From: an uncultured Lachnospiraceae bacterium
Lineage (GTDB): Bacteria > Bacillota > Clostridia > Lachnospirales > Lachnospiraceae
Length of the DNA stretch: 59,117 nucleotides
NCBI GenBank assembly: GCA_950097145.1
Contig: CATNCF010000015.1
Coordinates: forward strand, 1 to 59,117
Direction of reading: 5' to 3'
The notes beneath the pieces are model-generated. The model was given only the letters and a program-made list of their open reading frames with translations. It was not told the origin of the DNA and did not search any database. Position 1 is the first letter of the stretch. Every line of letters starts with the position of its first letter. This document shows, piece after piece, positions 10,601 to 19,718 of this stretch. The translations under genes were made by a program, and so were the position numbers.

Positions 10601-10642
10601 CGGCGACCGCAGAAGTATTTTTAATGAAACTGATTTTTTCAT
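7637..10642 (-). CDS. Large FtsX-like ABC transporter permease (1001 residues)
   Basis: Membrane protein with an N-terminal anchor (residues about 13-33), a long extracytoplasmic region, a first FtsX/MacB-type core of three membrane segments (about 437-580), a further segment near 640-665, a second extracytoplasmic region, and a final three-segment FtsX core (about 880-990). The loop SREAAFLRILGVTKKCAR before the penultimate helix is typical of the FtsX domain that contacts the ATPase. This is the double-FtsX layout of lipoprotein/peptide exporters and of bacitracin-type resistance permeases. No ATP-binding partner is adjacent. It starts 29 bases after the M56 peptidase gene, so blaI-blaR1-permease form one operon. 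A role in peptide-antibiotic or envelope-stress response is inferred from that context. Confidence 0.85.
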   Translation of the reverse strand: MKKSVSLKILLRSPLKAILTVLLIAAASFALFSRVTDYAITTREAAKAESFYSGVAALDNSVPPIGTFYPEDKPWPSDEDIERFSSLPGVTLAETRYSTDGLVENYKRIIEQYADSTEEFILEGTYVGYEDDTTYLGLPFFINLEDVTVLAGGLELNQEKSMKIYSGDTENLSGEQNPYSLAYFQKLEKGSRCLVMGTENGGIACMQPLYLPQNMAFRVIDGLGDHYLETKEFAAYKDQVKAIQQAWEVYDIVYTADMRAIPCFNERTMLISQGRPLTEDGKNECVVSELFLETHGLSVGDKIQIKLGDKLMAAYRTEGTRPRRVEEMPNFGESTEFEIIGAYQYDDDDVMVSLDDLYWNYSISTIFVPSSFLPVQVPEDYNVSMSEFSVFVEDAHDIKAFREAAEPLAAELGIGLRFSDGGWSGMKDRFETGSLASFFTTALYALGAALALLLAVYLYMGRNKKSYAIMRVLGISAKDARNSMVLPLAVLSVFAIPAGGMAGLFYASHTASKTLAGMATANAPDGYVYVLDTALPVGVILLCLLFELAFTLCVALIFIEKMKKISPLELLQEHPARVGAGTKRAWNMEDAVSVPEGLDAAKLSAADEMPLSRNYGAFRHAGVYIMRHMRRSIGKTAVSLALAVVLTAGMGTLILTKLTYQDAVREVDVNGRAVNFSSAAINNLSDSDLVKNLYYDCNFEVHINSREPASPLVVTNDVERYLKSGFAISYAHGYDLSALERTGSVCLLGQALADKFGIRLGDEIALYSDEMYSFVKELYETEEEFTEAIMRSGKMYKVIGIVKSEDENAKNSIFAGIKSGVEEVYGGQPFPVGYCKFTLKDNGKLVELNSLLEAQQRKGRQYAPMASFYVDSDTLENVKRLHELLESLFPVAVAAAVLIGVFGPGLVIIQSSREAAFLRILGVTKKCARCMLVFEQVILCMFGLALVAGGLALFFSETFAKSAQTLAVCFTLYFLGCVCGALAASVQVTRNRVLELLQVKE

Positions 10643-10671
10643 CTTGTCTCCTTCCTGATTCTTCGAACATA

Positions 10672-11757
10672 CTATTTGTCATTAAAATGCACATAGTATT
10701 TATCATTTACACGTTCTATTTGATAGCTGCCTGATATACCATTGGATTTCCCGGATACTGCTGCTGTTTCTTCTTTCGGCGTTTCATAATCCGGGTGGAT
10801 TACAAAGGAGTAAGAGGCGAAAACCAGTATTCCAATCATCAGAAACCAGGCGCCTGTGAATACAAAATTCTCCCTTTTAAGTCCAGAACTCCCGGATACA
10901 ATTTTAAACCGTTCCACCAGTTCTGATTCACAATTCTGGAAAACCAATGCCGCTGTCCCATAAAATGCCTTTTGGCGTCTTCCTGCTCTTGCATTTTTCA
11001 TCACTGTGACAATCGTTGTTAAATATTCAGCCTTTTCCTTATGTTCCATATCTTTCGTTACGTCCAAGTCACATTTAATCTCCAATATCTGAGCCAAATC
11101 CCTTTTCAGCAGATAGACTGCCGGATTCCACCAGAATATGCACCAGTAAATATAGCCCAGCATCTTTAGAATCAAATCTCTATTTTGAAAATGCGTATAT
11201 TCATGCCGCAGGATATGATATAACTCAGAATCGCTGTACACTTTCTCCGGCAGGATAATAGATTTGTGAAGGAGCCCGACACCCATAGGAATCATGATAT
11301 CATCACTGCACCTGATATTAATCTTCATGCGATTCTTAGTTTCTCCTGATATCCGCTGAAAAATCCGCCTGCATTGTTCCTCTTTGCACACATCGTATCC
11401 AGAAAATGTTTTCATTGCCTTCCTGTATTGACAGATAAACCTTACCAGCAGCACTGCAGAACCCGCCGCCCAGACTATGGTAAAAACTGTAAGAACTGGT
11501 ACTTGCATTGTTCCTGCATCATTTATGTAAGCGTTCGTGCACAGACTGCTGACAGGACCTTTGGAATGAATCACCTTGGTAAATGAAAATTCATATGGAA
11601 CCAGCATCCGCACAATGGAAAACAAATATAAAAATAGTACATTTGTAATTCCCAACTGCCTGATAAAGAAATGCTTTTTCCTGCAAAAATAGTTAAAAAC
11701 TACTAATACACTGCTCCAGACAACTGACATGAATAAAGAAAAAAGCGTAATCTGCAT
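10672..11757 (-). CDS. M56 family (BlaR1/MecR1-like) membrane peptidase
   Basis: The 361-residue protein has about five hydrophobic segments: two at the N-terminus, one near residue 100, one (YIYWCIFWWNPAVYLL) just after the active site, and one near 300. The gluzincin motif ILRHEYTHFQNRDL (about residues 185-198) carries the HExxH zinc site, and the downstream EIKCDLD supplies the third ligand region. Unlike true BlaR1 there is no penicillin-binding sensor domain; only about 45 residues follow the last membrane segment. It follows the blaI-like gene by 2 bases, so it probably cleaves or inactivates that repressor on a signal received at the membrane. The signal may come through the permease encoded next. 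Confidence 0.9.
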   Translation of the reverse strand: MQITLFSLFMSVVWSSVLVVFNYFCRKKHFFIRQLGITNVLFLYLFSIVRMLVPYEFSFTKVIHSKGPVSSLCTNAYINDAGTMQVPVLTVFTIVWAAGSAVLLVRFICQYRKAMKTFSGYDVCKEEQCRRIFQRISGETKNRMKINIRCSDDIMIPMGVGLLHKSIILPEKVYSDSELYHILRHEYTHFQNRDLILKMLGYIYWCIFWWNPAVYLLKRDLAQILEIKCDLDVTKDMEHKEKAEYLTTIVTVMKNARAGRRQKAFYGTAALVFQNCESELVERFKIVSGSSGLKRENFVFTGAWFLMIGILVFASYSFVIHPDYETPKEETAAVSGKSNGISGSYQIERVNDKYYVHFNDK

Positions 11758-11759
11758 AC

Positions 11760-12164
11760 TTATTTCTCCTTTGTTCCTTTACTCTTTAATTCCTCTATAA
11801 TTTCTTCTAACTGCTGAATCAAATCTTCCCCGCCTGTTTCATTCACCATGGCTACCGTTACCGCTGCTATGGAATTTTTTTCAATTCCCTTCGACATGAT
11901 AAGTTTTGCCGCATATTGTTCCTTTGTGACGGAGCAAGTAAACTGCCGCGCATATTGAGTCCCATACTGTACGGAACCGCACACCTCTATCATTCCCTTT
12001 TTCAGCAGTGATCTCAGCATCATATGCACATAGTTCCCATTCCAGGAACGATCTGCGGAAATATCCAAGATCTCAACACTTGTCAACGGTTCCTTTTTTT
12101 CCCAAAATATTTCCATAAGATCCTCTTCACTTTTTGTTAAATGTTTTTCCTTCTTAGACATCAT
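11760..12164 (-). CDS. BlaI/MecI/CopY family transcriptional repressor
   Basis: A winged-helix repressor: LTKSEEDLMEIFWEKKEPLT and SWNGNYVHMMLRSLLKKGMIEV give the recognition helix and wing of the Penicillinase_R family, and the C-terminal helices (TKEQYAAKLI, EDLIQQLEEIIEELK) form the dimer domain. Length about 134 residues is normal. The start could be ATG at 12164 or 12161, or GTG at 12179; GGAG at 12179-12182 is rather far from the ATGs, so this is not settled. Operon with the M56 peptidase and the permease. It probably binds the inverted repeat at 12192-12218 and represses its own operon. Confidence 0.9.
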   Translation of the reverse strand: MMSKKEKHLTKSEEDLMEIFWEKKEPLTSVEILDISADRSWNGNYVHMMLRSLLKKGMIEVCGSVQYGTQYARQFTCSVTKEQYAAKLIMSKGIEKNSIAAVTVAMVNETGGEDLIQQLEEIIEELKSKGTKEK

Positions 12165-12191
12165 AGTTGTTTTTAACACTCCATTTTTATT

Positions 12192-12246
12192 TACTATTAA
12201 TTTTTTATGTTAATAGTATTATACATCCATAATTCGCAAATTGCAA
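12192..12246 (-). promoter_or_regulatory. Promoter and candidate BlaI operator of the blaI-blaR1-permease operon
   Basis: Minus strand TTGCAA (12241-12246), 17-base spacer, TATAAT (12218-12223). Immediately downstream, over the expected transcription start, lies a perfect 9-bp inverted repeat TACTATTAA (12192-12200) / TTAATAGTA (12210-12218) with a 9-base centre. A dyad at this place fits a repressor of the BlaI family binding as a dimer. Confidence 0.7.
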
Positions 12247-12247
12247 T

Positions 12248-12285
12248 AAAAAACTGATAGGAAATTCAAAAGAATTTCCTATCAG
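12248..12285 (-). terminator. Intrinsic terminator after the chemoreceptor gene
   Basis: Perfect 14-bp stem CTGATAGGAAATTC / GAATTTCCTATCAG with a 4-base loop (12254-12285), followed on the minus strand by six T (12248-12253). It closes the FIST-chemoreceptor unit. Confidence 0.9.
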
Positions 12286-12336
12286 AATCATTCGTAATCC
12301 CTGATTTTTTTAAGCTGCCCCTGTCGTGGTTCTTCC

Positions 12337-13278
12337 TTATGATGCATCATAATCATCTACAATTGGCGGAATCTGTGACAGCATATTATCGATATCCTCG
12401 AACATAGCGCTTTTCGTAGTTCCCAGTTTGCTGGCTAATTTAATATGCTTCATTACCTCCTGATACTGTCCTTTCGTCCTGTCAAAAAATCCGCAAAGGG
12501 ACTGCAGGGACATCTGGGAATCTTCAATTGCCCGTGCAATCTCTGCCTGTACAGAAGTGACATCTTCCGCTGCCTGGGTAATCTTATCAAACATTTGATA
12601 TGTTTCATTTACCTTTTCAATACTGTCTCCCAGCGCCGTCTGGGATATATGTATACTGTTGTTAAGCTGTTCTGTCCCCTGCTCCACATCACCCACACTG
12701 GCGTCTACCTCGGCAACCAGCTTCTTAATCTCATCTGCCAGCTCTTTCACTTCCACCGCAACCACTGCAAACCCTTTTCCCCATTCGCCAGCCCTGGCCG
12801 CCTCAATGGACGCATTCAATGCAAGAATATTGGTCTGGTCCGCAATAGAAGCAATTTTATTGGTACAGCCCTGGATCTTTTTCACACATTCCTGAAAATT
12901 TCCAAACGTGCCTTCCATTTCAACAAAGTCTTCTTCCACTTTATGGGAACTGTTCTTAAGCTCTTCCACTTCATCCTGCGCCTGCTGCACAGATTGGGAT
13001 ATCTGGCTTTTCACTGTTTCAAACTGGCTGGAAGCTTCATTGATATTTGAAAAATTCTGTCCAAAATCCTGTAATTGTTCTTCAAATGTATTTGTTTCTT
13101 TTAAAACACTCTGAAAAGAAGTGTTGATCCTGCCCAGTTCCTGTAAGGAAAATACCTCTTTCTGTACAAGATCTGTCTTGTACTCTTTTAAATTTTCTAT
13201 TACATATTTTACTGGATACAGGCTCTTCTTCTCGCGTTTTTTTCCAAAACCTCTCCAGTTGTTTCTTCCTGCTGCCAT
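12337..13278 (-). CDS. Soluble methyl-accepting chemotaxis protein
   Basis: 313 residues, no membrane segment. The highly conserved hairpin tip of chemoreceptors is clear: [20 protein letters not shown] followed by [20 protein letters not shown] (about residues 140-185). Long coiled-coil arms lie on either side. There is no recognisable sensor domain: the first 60 residues are basic and helical. It begins 14 bases after the FIST-domain gene, so FIST may supply the sensing and this protein the link to CheA/CheW. The start ATG at 13278 follows AAAGGGGGG. A cytoplasmic chemoreceptor suggests the host keeps a Che system; none is in this window. Confidence 0.92.
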   Translation of the reverse strand: MAAGRNNWRGFGKKREKKSLYPVKYVIENLKEYKTDLVQKEVFSLQELGRINTSFQSVLKETNTFEEQLQDFGQNFSNINEASSQFETVKSQISQSVQQAQDEVEELKNSSHKVEEDFVEMEGTFGNFQECVKKIQGCTNKIASIADQTNILALNASIEAARAGEWGKGFAVVAVEVKELADEIKKLVAEVDASVGDVEQGTEQLNNSIHISQTALGDSIEKVNETYQMFDKITQAAEDVTSVQAEIARAIEDSQMSLQSLCGFFDRTKGQYQEVMKHIKLASKLGTTKSAMFEDIDNMLSQIPPIVDDYDAS

Positions 13279-13292
13279 CTCTTGCCCCCCCT

Positions 13293-14369
13293 TTACTCAA
13301 ACACCACGCAGGTCATAGACTGATTTACGAACCGGTTATTGTAATGCTCTCCATATCCCACCAGCCCTGCATGGCAGCCAAGTGTTCCCATCTCATGCAG
13401 GTATTCCTGCATATAGTGATTATCACTAAACAAAAGATAACGGAACAGGCAATTTACAGAAAATACAGCCGAAACTCTGGAAAAATCCTTGCGGATCGTC
13501 TGAATCGTATTCCTCACTACCGCCTTATAATCCCCAAGTTCCAGAAGCATCAGCACGTCAGAATCATTTACCTGCCGGAAACAAGCAAGGGAATTACCAT
13601 CCACCTCCTTGATAGAGATAATGCAGATATCATCGCCATTCACTTTCCCAAAAGGATTTTTAAAAGTCTGTGTGGTAATCTGCTGCTCTGACACATGAAG
13701 GATATTCTGGTACACCTGTTTTGCGGGCTTGCCATTTAATTCTCCGATGATATATTTTTCTTTATCGGTCTTTGATGCAATAAAACGGTAGTTTCCCATC
13801 TGGTGATAAATATTTTCCTTATACGCCTTGACTTTTCCGTTGAGATTTTTAATCAGGACATATCCAACAGCGTCTTCATAGATCTTTCCATTGGCTGATA
13901 TCTTTCCTGCATCTCCCGTTCCGCCCACCAGTGGTATATTTCTTCGTTTCAAAACACTGTAAATGGTGGTCAGGACACAGGCATCGTTCCCGGAACAGAA
14001 ATCAATACAGACCGTATCTCTTTGGGAACCGCCCACACGTTCCACATCTCGTTCCAGCCGTTCAATGTACTTCACTGGCATAACTGACACGTTCTCCAGC
14101 ACATTTGCCACCGCCTCAATACCATCCATATAGGCGATAATGCCCACACCTTTTTCTACAACCTGAGTATCATAACTCATCCCGATGCATCCAATGCTGG
14201 GCGCCCCTGGATAAAGATCCTCCAATTCTTTCACATGTTCTTCAAACTGGTCCCCATTGGACATCAGCAAAATCAATTGCGGATTCGTCAATCCACGTAC
14301 CGCCTCTTTCAAATCTCCGCTATGGCTTTTTCCAAAAAACTGTTTCAATACGCGTTCCCTCGCTTCCAT
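13293..14369 (-). CDS. FIST domain sensor protein
   Basis: 358 residues matching FIST_N (about 25-215) and FIST_C (about 225-350), a soluble ligand-sensing pair usually attached to signalling proteins. Diagnostic stretches are [33 protein letters not shown] and the final [19 protein letters not shown], typical of the FIST C-terminus. It stands upstream of, and is probably co-transcribed with, the soluble chemoreceptor. FIST domains are thought to bind small ligands such as amino acids; the ligand here cannot be read from the sequence. Confidence 0.88.
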   Translation of the reverse strand: MEARERVLKQFFGKSHSGDLKEAVRGLTNPQLILLMSNGDQFEEHVKELEDLYPGAPSIGCIGMSYDTQVVEKGVGIIAYMDGIEAVANVLENVSVMPVKYIERLERDVERVGGSQRDTVCIDFCSGNDACVLTTIYSVLKRRNIPLVGGTGDAGKISANGKIYEDAVGYVLIKNLNGKVKAYKENIYHQMGNYRFIASKTDKEKYIIGELNGKPAKQVYQNILHVSEQQITTQTFKNPFGKVNGDDICIISIKEVDGNSLACFRQVNDSDVLMLLELGDYKAVVRNTIQTIRKDFSRVSAVFSVNCLFRYLLFSDNHYMQEYLHEMGTLGCHAGLVGYGEHYNNRFVNQSMTCVVFE

Positions 14370-14441
14370 AGTTTTGTCTTATAAATTTCGTAAATACTTC
14401 TATATACCCATGATATCTTACTAAGCCAGAAAGGTCAATAT

Positions 14442-15782
14442 TTATTCTCCTTCCTTCAGAACCTCCAATGCTTTCAACACCTGATTGTCATGCATTGGAT
14501 CATATACCTCGTCCTCCTGATCCTGGTATTCATACTCCAGCTCAATATCAGGCGCAATGCCTTTGCCATGGATATAATTTCCCTTAGGGGTAAAATACTT
14601 TGCCATGGTAATTTTCAGAGCGCTTCCATCCTCCAGAGGAATAATACTCTGTACAATTCCCTTTCCAAAGGTAGTAGTTCCTATCAATGTCCCATATTTA
14701 TAATCTTTAATCGCTCCTGCAAAAATCTCTGAGGCGCTTGCGCTGTTCTCATTGATAAGTACCGTCATAGGAATATCCATACAGTTTTTATCTGATTTAT
14801 AATCCGAACGGCCGCCATATTTATCCTCTGTATATACCAGCAGACCTTCTGGAAGAATTTCATCCAGCATGGTACAGACGGACTGAAGGACGCCTCCGGG
14901 ATTATTTCGGAGATCCACGATCATGGACGTCATTCCTTTCCCCTGCAGTTCCTTCACTGCATGGTCAAACTGCTCCGGCGTTGCTGTGGAAAACTCTGTA
15001 ATCTGTATCAATCCCACATTTCCTTCCAACATCTGGTATTCCACAGTAGGTACCTCTATCTGCCGCCGCTCCACATCAAACTGCAGATGTTCACTTTCCC
15101 CGGAACGTATCACTTCCAAATGCACGCTGGTTCCTTTTTCCCCTTTGATATGGGAGGTGAGTTCTGACAATTCCATACTGTCGGCTTCGATATCCCCCAC
15201 CTTCACAATTACATCGCCATCCCGAATACCGGCCTCTTCCGCAGGAGTTCCCGGATATACATGCAGAATCGTTACAATCTGGGTATCCACATTTTGGGTC
15301 AGCACCGTACCAATTCCATAATATACACCTGTCGTGCTGTCGTTAAAAGAAGCATACTCCTCCGCCGTAAAATAGGAAGAATAGGGATCATCCAGCCCCT
15401 TAACCATTCCGGCATACATTCCTTCCACCAGTGCATTTTGATCGATATCTTCATAATAGTACTGATCAATGAGATCCGCCAGTTCCCCTGCTTTCTCATC
15501 CACTGCCTTTTCTGAAATTACTTTCTTTGTACTTTGCTTTTTCTGAATATTGCTGTTGGCTATGGCATTATTATCCTGCTTAAACAGAAATCTGCTGCCA
15601 GCCATGGCCAGGACGACAGCCAGAAGCATACAGAACATTCCTGTCAGCACTCCCATGCCAAACCCCGGGCCTCTTCTGCCTTTTGGACTTCTGCTTCTGC
15701 CTTCCTGCTGCTGGTTTGCATATTCCTGTGCAAGCTGCTGTTGAGCGTCTAATTCCTGTGATTGATTTGATTGTGTGTCCAT
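14442..15782 (-). CDS. ctpA: C-terminal processing peptidase, S41 family
   Basis: 446 residues: a cytoplasmic basic stretch, one membrane anchor (about 44-66), a PDZ domain (about 165-235, with the carboxylate-binding YYGIGTVL strand) and the S41 protease core. The catalytic serine is in NENSASASEIFAGA (about residue 345) and the lysine in TTFGKGIVQS (about 370). It acts outside the membrane on unfolded or tagged C-termini. It lies downstream of ftsE and ftsX; the ftsEX-ctp order is common in Firmicutes, where FtsEX controls peptidoglycan hydrolases. Confidence 0.93.
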   Translation of the reverse strand: MDTQSNQSQELDAQQQLAQEYANQQQEGRSRSPKGRRGPGFGMGVLTGMFCMLLAVVLAMAGSRFLFKQDNNAIANSNIQKKQSTKKVISEKAVDEKAGELADLIDQYYYEDIDQNALVEGMYAGMVKGLDDPYSSYFTAEEYASFNDSTTGVYYGIGTVLTQNVDTQIVTILHVYPGTPAEEAGIRDGDVIVKVGDIEADSMELSELTSHIKGEKGTSVHLEVIRSGESEHLQFDVERRQIEVPTVEYQMLEGNVGLIQITEFSTATPEQFDHAVKELQGKGMTSMIVDLRNNPGGVLQSVCTMLDEILPEGLLVYTEDKYGGRSDYKSDKNCMDIPMTVLINENSASASEIFAGAIKDYKYGTLIGTTTFGKGIVQSIIPLEDGSALKITMAKYFTPKGNYIHGKGIAPDIELEYEYQDQEDEVYDPMHDNQVLKALEVLKEGE

Positions 15783-15900
15783 ATATTTCCTCTTTTCTTA
15801 TCTGATCAATGATCCAAAAATTTTCCTGCTCCCCCTCTGTATGTATTCTTCCTGCAGCTAAATACTGCAGCAGATTACGCAGTACAAATCTTCTATATAG

Positions 15901-16809
15901 TTACACCTTCAAATGTTTCCGTATCGTCAAACGGCTGCCAAGAAAACCAATTCCCACTCCCAGGACCAGTCCTACGGGAACCAGTGTGGAAAACACCTTA
16001 TCCACTGGCAGAAATTCCAGCATACCGCTGAGCCAGCGGAATTTCTCCGCCACATAGAGAATAATTCTCCGGTACATGAAGTAAAGCACTGTCAGCGGCA
16101 GGACTGAACCAATGATTCCAATGAGAATTCCCTCTACAATAAATGGCGCACGCACAAAATAATCGGTTGCTCCAATAAGCTTCATAATGGCGATCTCTTC
16201 CCTGCGCACAGCAATTCCGATGGTTACTGTATTGCTGATCAAAAAAACAGCTACGCACAGTAAAATCAAAATAATGCCCGCTGACACATATCCGATCAGG
16301 CGGTTAAAATCTGTCAGCGTGTTTGCTGCAAGATCAGAGCTTCTTACTTCTTTGACTCCGTCTAAAGACAGGAGATAGGCCACCAGGGATTTCTGCATGG
16401 AAATATCATTCATATATACCTCATAATGGGAAGAATTTACCAACGGATTATCATCTGCAAACCCTTCTGCCATCTCCTCAGAACCCTCAAAATAGACTTT
16501 CTGAAACTCCTGCCATGCCTCTTCTGCGGACACAAATACGCAATTAGATACTTCTACCCGCTTCTTAATCTGAGCGCCTATTTCATCAATCTGTTCCTGA
16601 GCCGCATGATCTTCAAAAAATACGGTAACTGCAACCCCGGATTCCACTTCTTTCACCACATTTTGAAAATTTACAACTACCGAATAAAACACGCCAAACA
16701 AGAAAATACATGCTGACATGGTAGCAATGGAGGCAAGGGAAAACATTTTGTTCTTCCAGATATTTTTGGCCCCCTGCCTTACCGTATATAAAAATGTACT
16801 AATCCTCAT
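15901..16809 (-). CDS. ftsX: Cell division permease-like protein FtsX
   Basis: 302 residues with the FtsX layout: N-terminal RQGAKNIWKNKMFSLASIAT and the first membrane segment, an extracytoplasmic domain (about 60-165), then three more membrane segments at about 177-200, 225-250 and 275-297. The start is taken as ATG at 16809 with AGGTGA upstream; it overlaps the end of ftsE (stop at 16799). FtsX pairs with FtsE at the septum or side wall and activates cell-wall hydrolases such as the NlpC/P60 class. Confidence 0.94.
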   Translation of the reverse strand: MRISTFLYTVRQGAKNIWKNKMFSLASIATMSACIFLFGVFYSVVVNFQNVVKEVESGVAVTVFFEDHAAQEQIDEIGAQIKKRVEVSNCVFVSAEEAWQEFQKVYFEGSEEMAEGFADDNPLVNSSHYEVYMNDISMQKSLVAYLLSLDGVKEVRSSDLAANTLTDFNRLIGYVSAGIILILLCVAVFLISNTVTIGIAVRREEIAIMKLIGATDYFVRAPFIVEGILIGIIGSVLPLTVLYFMYRRIILYVAEKFRWLSGMLEFLPVDKVFSTLVPVGLVLGVGIGFLGSRLTIRKHLKV

Positions 16810-17482
16810 AGCTGTCACCTGCCTGTTCGTCTCCTACCACAACGCCCTTTTTCATAGTAATGACACGCTTCTTCATGGCCTTGACAATATCAATATTATG
16901 AGTGACAACCAGTACCGTCGTCCCCCTCTGATTAATTTCATCCAATAGTTTCATAATCTCCCATGCGTTGTGCGCGTCAAGATTTCCCGTAGGCTCATCT
17001 GCAAGAAGTATTTTGGGCTCATTTACCAGAGCTCTTGCAATCGCTACGCGCTGCTGTTCCCCACCGGAAATTTCCCGTGGATAAGATTTGTACTTTGCAG
17101 CCAATCCTACCATAGACAGCACGGCAGGCACCTTTCGGCGCATTCTCTTTACCGGCGTACCAACCACACGCTGGGCAAATGCCACATTTTCATATACATT
17201 CCGATCCTTCAGCAGCCGGAAATCCTGAAATACCACGCCTACATTCCTGCGAAAGCGAGGAATATCCCGATGCCTGATATTTCCCAGCTTCTGGTTGTTA
17301 ATGACTATACTGCCGCTGGTAGGCTCCAGCTCCTTCAAGAGCAGCTTGATCAGCGTGGATTTGCCGGAACCGCTGTCCCCTACCACAAAGACAAATTCTC
17401 CCGGCTCAATATACAGATTTACGTCATTTAGCGCAGGTATTCCTGCTGAATACGCTTTGCTGACATTTTCAAGTTTAATCAT
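16799..17482 (-). CDS. ftsE: Cell division ATP-binding protein FtsE
   Basis: 227 residues with all ABC ATPase motifs: Walker [10 protein letters not shown] (about 36-44), Q-loop VVFQDFRLL, signature [15 protein letters not shown] and Walker [13 protein letters not shown], then the H-loop VVTHN. The N-terminus [11 protein letters not shown] is typical of FtsE. Coupled by overlap to ftsX. Confidence 0.96.
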   Translation of the reverse strand: MIKLENVSKAYSAGIPALNDVNLYIEPGEFVFVVGDSGSGKSTLIKLLLKELEPTSGSIVINNQKLGNIRHRDIPRFRRNVGVVFQDFRLLKDRNVYENVAFAQRVVGTPVKRMRRKVPAVLSMVGLAAKYKSYPREISGGEQQRVAIARALVNEPKILLADEPTGNLDAHNAWEIMKLLDEINQRGTTVLVVTHNIDIVKAMKKRVITMKKGVVVGDEQAGDSYED

Positions 17483-17498
17483 GTAAGCCTCCTAACAT

Positions 17499-18587
17499 CT
17501 AGTAATCTAATGACTCCATATATTTCATGTATTTCACTACCATAAGAGCAATCTTAAAGGTGATAGCATCCTCAAATACACGCAGATCCAATCCTGTGCT
17601 TTTCTGCAGTTTATCCAGACGGTATACCAGCGTATTGCGGTGAATGTAAAGCTGCCTGGAAGTCTCAGACACATTCAGGCTGTTTTCAAAAAATTTATTG
17701 ATGGTGGTCAGCGTCTCCTCGTCAAACTCATCTGGTGACTTTCCATCAAAAATTTCCTTAATAAACATCTTGCACAGGGGAATTGGAAGCTGATAAATCA
17801 GACGCCCTATGCCAAGGGTGGAATAGGCAACCACATTGCGTTCTTCAAAAAATATCTTTCCCACATCCAAAGCCATCCGCGCTTCCTTATAAGATCTGGA
17901 AACCTCTTTGATCTCATTGACAATGGTTCCATATGCAATATGGACTTCCTGATCCTCATTGTTATGGAACAGATTTAAAATCACCTCTGCAGTTTTGTTC
18001 AGCTCTTCATAACTCTCATTCTCCAGCACTTCCTTTACCACAATGATATTTTTCTCATCTACCGCGGTAATAAAATCCCTGGACTTGCTTCCCAGCAATC
18101 CCCGGACTTTTTCCAATTCATTCCCATCCTTCTCCCGGTTGGTTTCCACAATAAACACAACTCTTCTGGCTTCCGTGTCAATATGAAGCTTCTTCGCACG
18201 GTTATAAATATCTACCAGAAGCAGATTGTCCAACAACAGATTCTTTATAAAATTATCCTTGTCAAACCGTTCCTTGTAAGCTACCAGCAGATTCTGAAGC
18301 TGGAAACAGGCTATTTTTCCTATCATATAAACATCATCACTATCTCCGTTTGCAAGCAGGATATATTCTAACTGATGTTCGTCAAACACCTTAAAAAACT
18401 GGCATCCCAGGAACACCTGGCTGTCCGCCGGGGACTCCACAAACGCCAGAGCCGCCGTCACATAATTATCGGTATCCTGAAAAGTGGCGGCAAGGACTTT
18501 CCCCTCTGTGTCAATGATGCATAAATCAACCCGGGTAATTCCCTTCAACCCATCAATCGTATTCTGAAGTATCTGATTTGAAATCAT
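17499..18587 (-). CDS. CdaR/PucR family helix-turn-helix regulator
   Basis: The C-terminal 60 residues (NVSETSRQLYIHRNTLVYRL, then DKLQKSTGLDLRVFEDA) are the HTH_30 domain of PucR/CdaR regulators. The middle has the GGDEF-like fold seen in this family (AYGTIVNEIKEVSRSYKEAR). The N-terminus (LKGITRVDLCIIDTEGKVLA) resembles the sugar-diacid recognition sensor of CdaR. The start at 18587 is chosen for AAAGGAG 8 bases upstream. It lies 16 bases upstream of ftsE, so it may be first in the ftsEX-ctpA transcript, though a link to cell division is not known for this family. The ligand cannot be told. Confidence 0.85.
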   Translation of the reverse strand: MISNQILQNTIDGLKGITRVDLCIIDTEGKVLAATFQDTDNYVTAALAFVESPADSQVFLGCQFFKVFDEHQLEYILLANGDSDDVYMIGKIACFQLQNLLVAYKERFDKDNFIKNLLLDNLLLVDIYNRAKKLHIDTEARRVVFIVETNREKDGNELEKVRGLLGSKSRDFITAVDEKNIIVVKEVLENESYEELNKTAEVILNLFHNNEDQEVHIAYGTIVNEIKEVSRSYKEARMALDVGKIFFEERNVVAYSTLGIGRLIYQLPIPLCKMFIKEIFDGKSPDEFDEETLTTINKFFENSLNVSETSRQLYIHRNTLVYRLDKLQKSTGLDLRVFEDAITFKIALMVVKYMKYMESLDY

Positions 18588-18737
18588 TCTCTGCACTCCT
18601 TTTCTTTTTCTGCTGTTCCCTTCCGGCAAAACGTTCCATGTATGTTCTCTCTATTATTCTCTATGCAGAATTCACAAAATTTATTTCTGCAACTTTACTG
18701 GAATAAAATGGTCTAATTTGTATTTTAATGCAAAAGC

Positions 18738-18781
18738 ACAAAAAAAGAAAGAGGAAATCTACATTTTTTATGCATTTCCTC
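18738..18781 (-). terminator. Terminator after the yitT-like gene
   Basis: Minus strand GAGGAAAT / ATTTCCTC stem (18751-18758 and 18774-18781) followed by TTTCTTTTTTTG. It ends the transferase-yitT unit; the rest of the 250-base gap shows only AT-rich sequence that would hold the promoter of the downstream regulator. Confidence 0.75.
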
Positions 18782-18836
18782 AATTTTCTTTCAAAATATA
18801 CATTTTTTCATCATAGGCATAGTATACAAACTGCGC

Positions 18837-19718
18837 TTAACTCTTTTTGTGTTCAATAAAACCTTCTCCATGGACTTCTCTCACATCTCCTACGATTACA
18901 AAAGCATTTTCATCAATCTGATGCACAATTTCTTTCAAAAGCACAATCTCTTTTTTTGATACTACACAATATAATACGCATTTTTTCTCACCAGAATACA
19001 TTCCCTGTGCCTCTAAGCCGGTAACTCCCCGGTTTAGTTCCTCCATAACCAGCTTTGCTATCTCCTGAAAATGCTCTGTAATGATATATGCCGCCTTTGA
19101 GAATTTCATACCTTCTAATATGGTGTCTGTGACCTTAGAAGAAATAAAAATTGCCACTATGGCGTACATAGATGGATGCAGTCCAAATACATAAAGTCCG
19201 GCAAGCACAATCATTCCGTCTAATACCTGCATAATCTGTGCCACTGAATAATGTTTCAGCCTGCACCGCAGCAGCACGGCAACCATCTCCGTCCCCCCCG
19301 TGGTTGCATTTGCCCATAAAATCATACCCATAGACGTACCAGCCAGAACACCTCCAAAGATAGAAGCCAGGATATAATCTCCCTGCACAAAATCCAATTC
19401 TGGTATCACATACAGCCAGGCAGATAGCATCACCGTAGCCACTGCCGTCCTTCCGATAAATTTCTTGCCTTTTATTTTATATGCTAACAAGAAAAATGGA
19501 ATATTCAATGCAAGATTCGCAAACCAGAGCGGTATCCCTCCCTGATAGAAAAAATTGGTCAAAGCTTTTACCAGAATAGCAATACCCGTAAATCCGCCAG
19601 TAACCAGCCCCACAGGATCGAAAATACATTTGATAGCAAATGCAAGAAGTCCTGTACCCGCTGTGATTACCAGATATAAAAATACAGGATTTCGTTTATT
19701 TTTGAAAAACCTACTCAT
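18837..19718 (-). CDS. YitT family membrane protein
   Basis: About 293 residues with five membrane segments (FLYLVITAGTGLLAFAIKC, then the GLVTGGFTGIAIL loop typical of the family) and a soluble C-terminal DUF2179 domain (YIITEHFQEIAKLVMEELNRG, then VLYCVVSKKEIVLLK and VREVHGEGF). The start is taken as ATG at 19718 with AAGGTGAT upstream; it overlaps the end of the preceding transferase gene by 8 bases. The function of YitT proteins is not established; they are thought to be transporters with a regulatory tail. Confidence 0.9.
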   Translation of the reverse strand: MSRFFKNKRNPVFLYLVITAGTGLLAFAIKCIFDPVGLVTGGFTGIAILVKALTNFFYQGGIPLWFANLALNIPFFLLAYKIKGKKFIGRTAVATVMLSAWLYVIPELDFVQGDYILASIFGGVLAGTSMGMILWANATTGGTEMVAVLLRCRLKHYSVAQIMQVLDGMIVLAGLYVFGLHPSMYAIVAIFISSKVTDTILEGMKFSKAAYIITEHFQEIAKLVMEELNRGVTGLEAQGMYSGEKKCVLYCVVSKKEIVLLKEIVHQIDENAFVIVGDVREVHGEGFIEHKKS

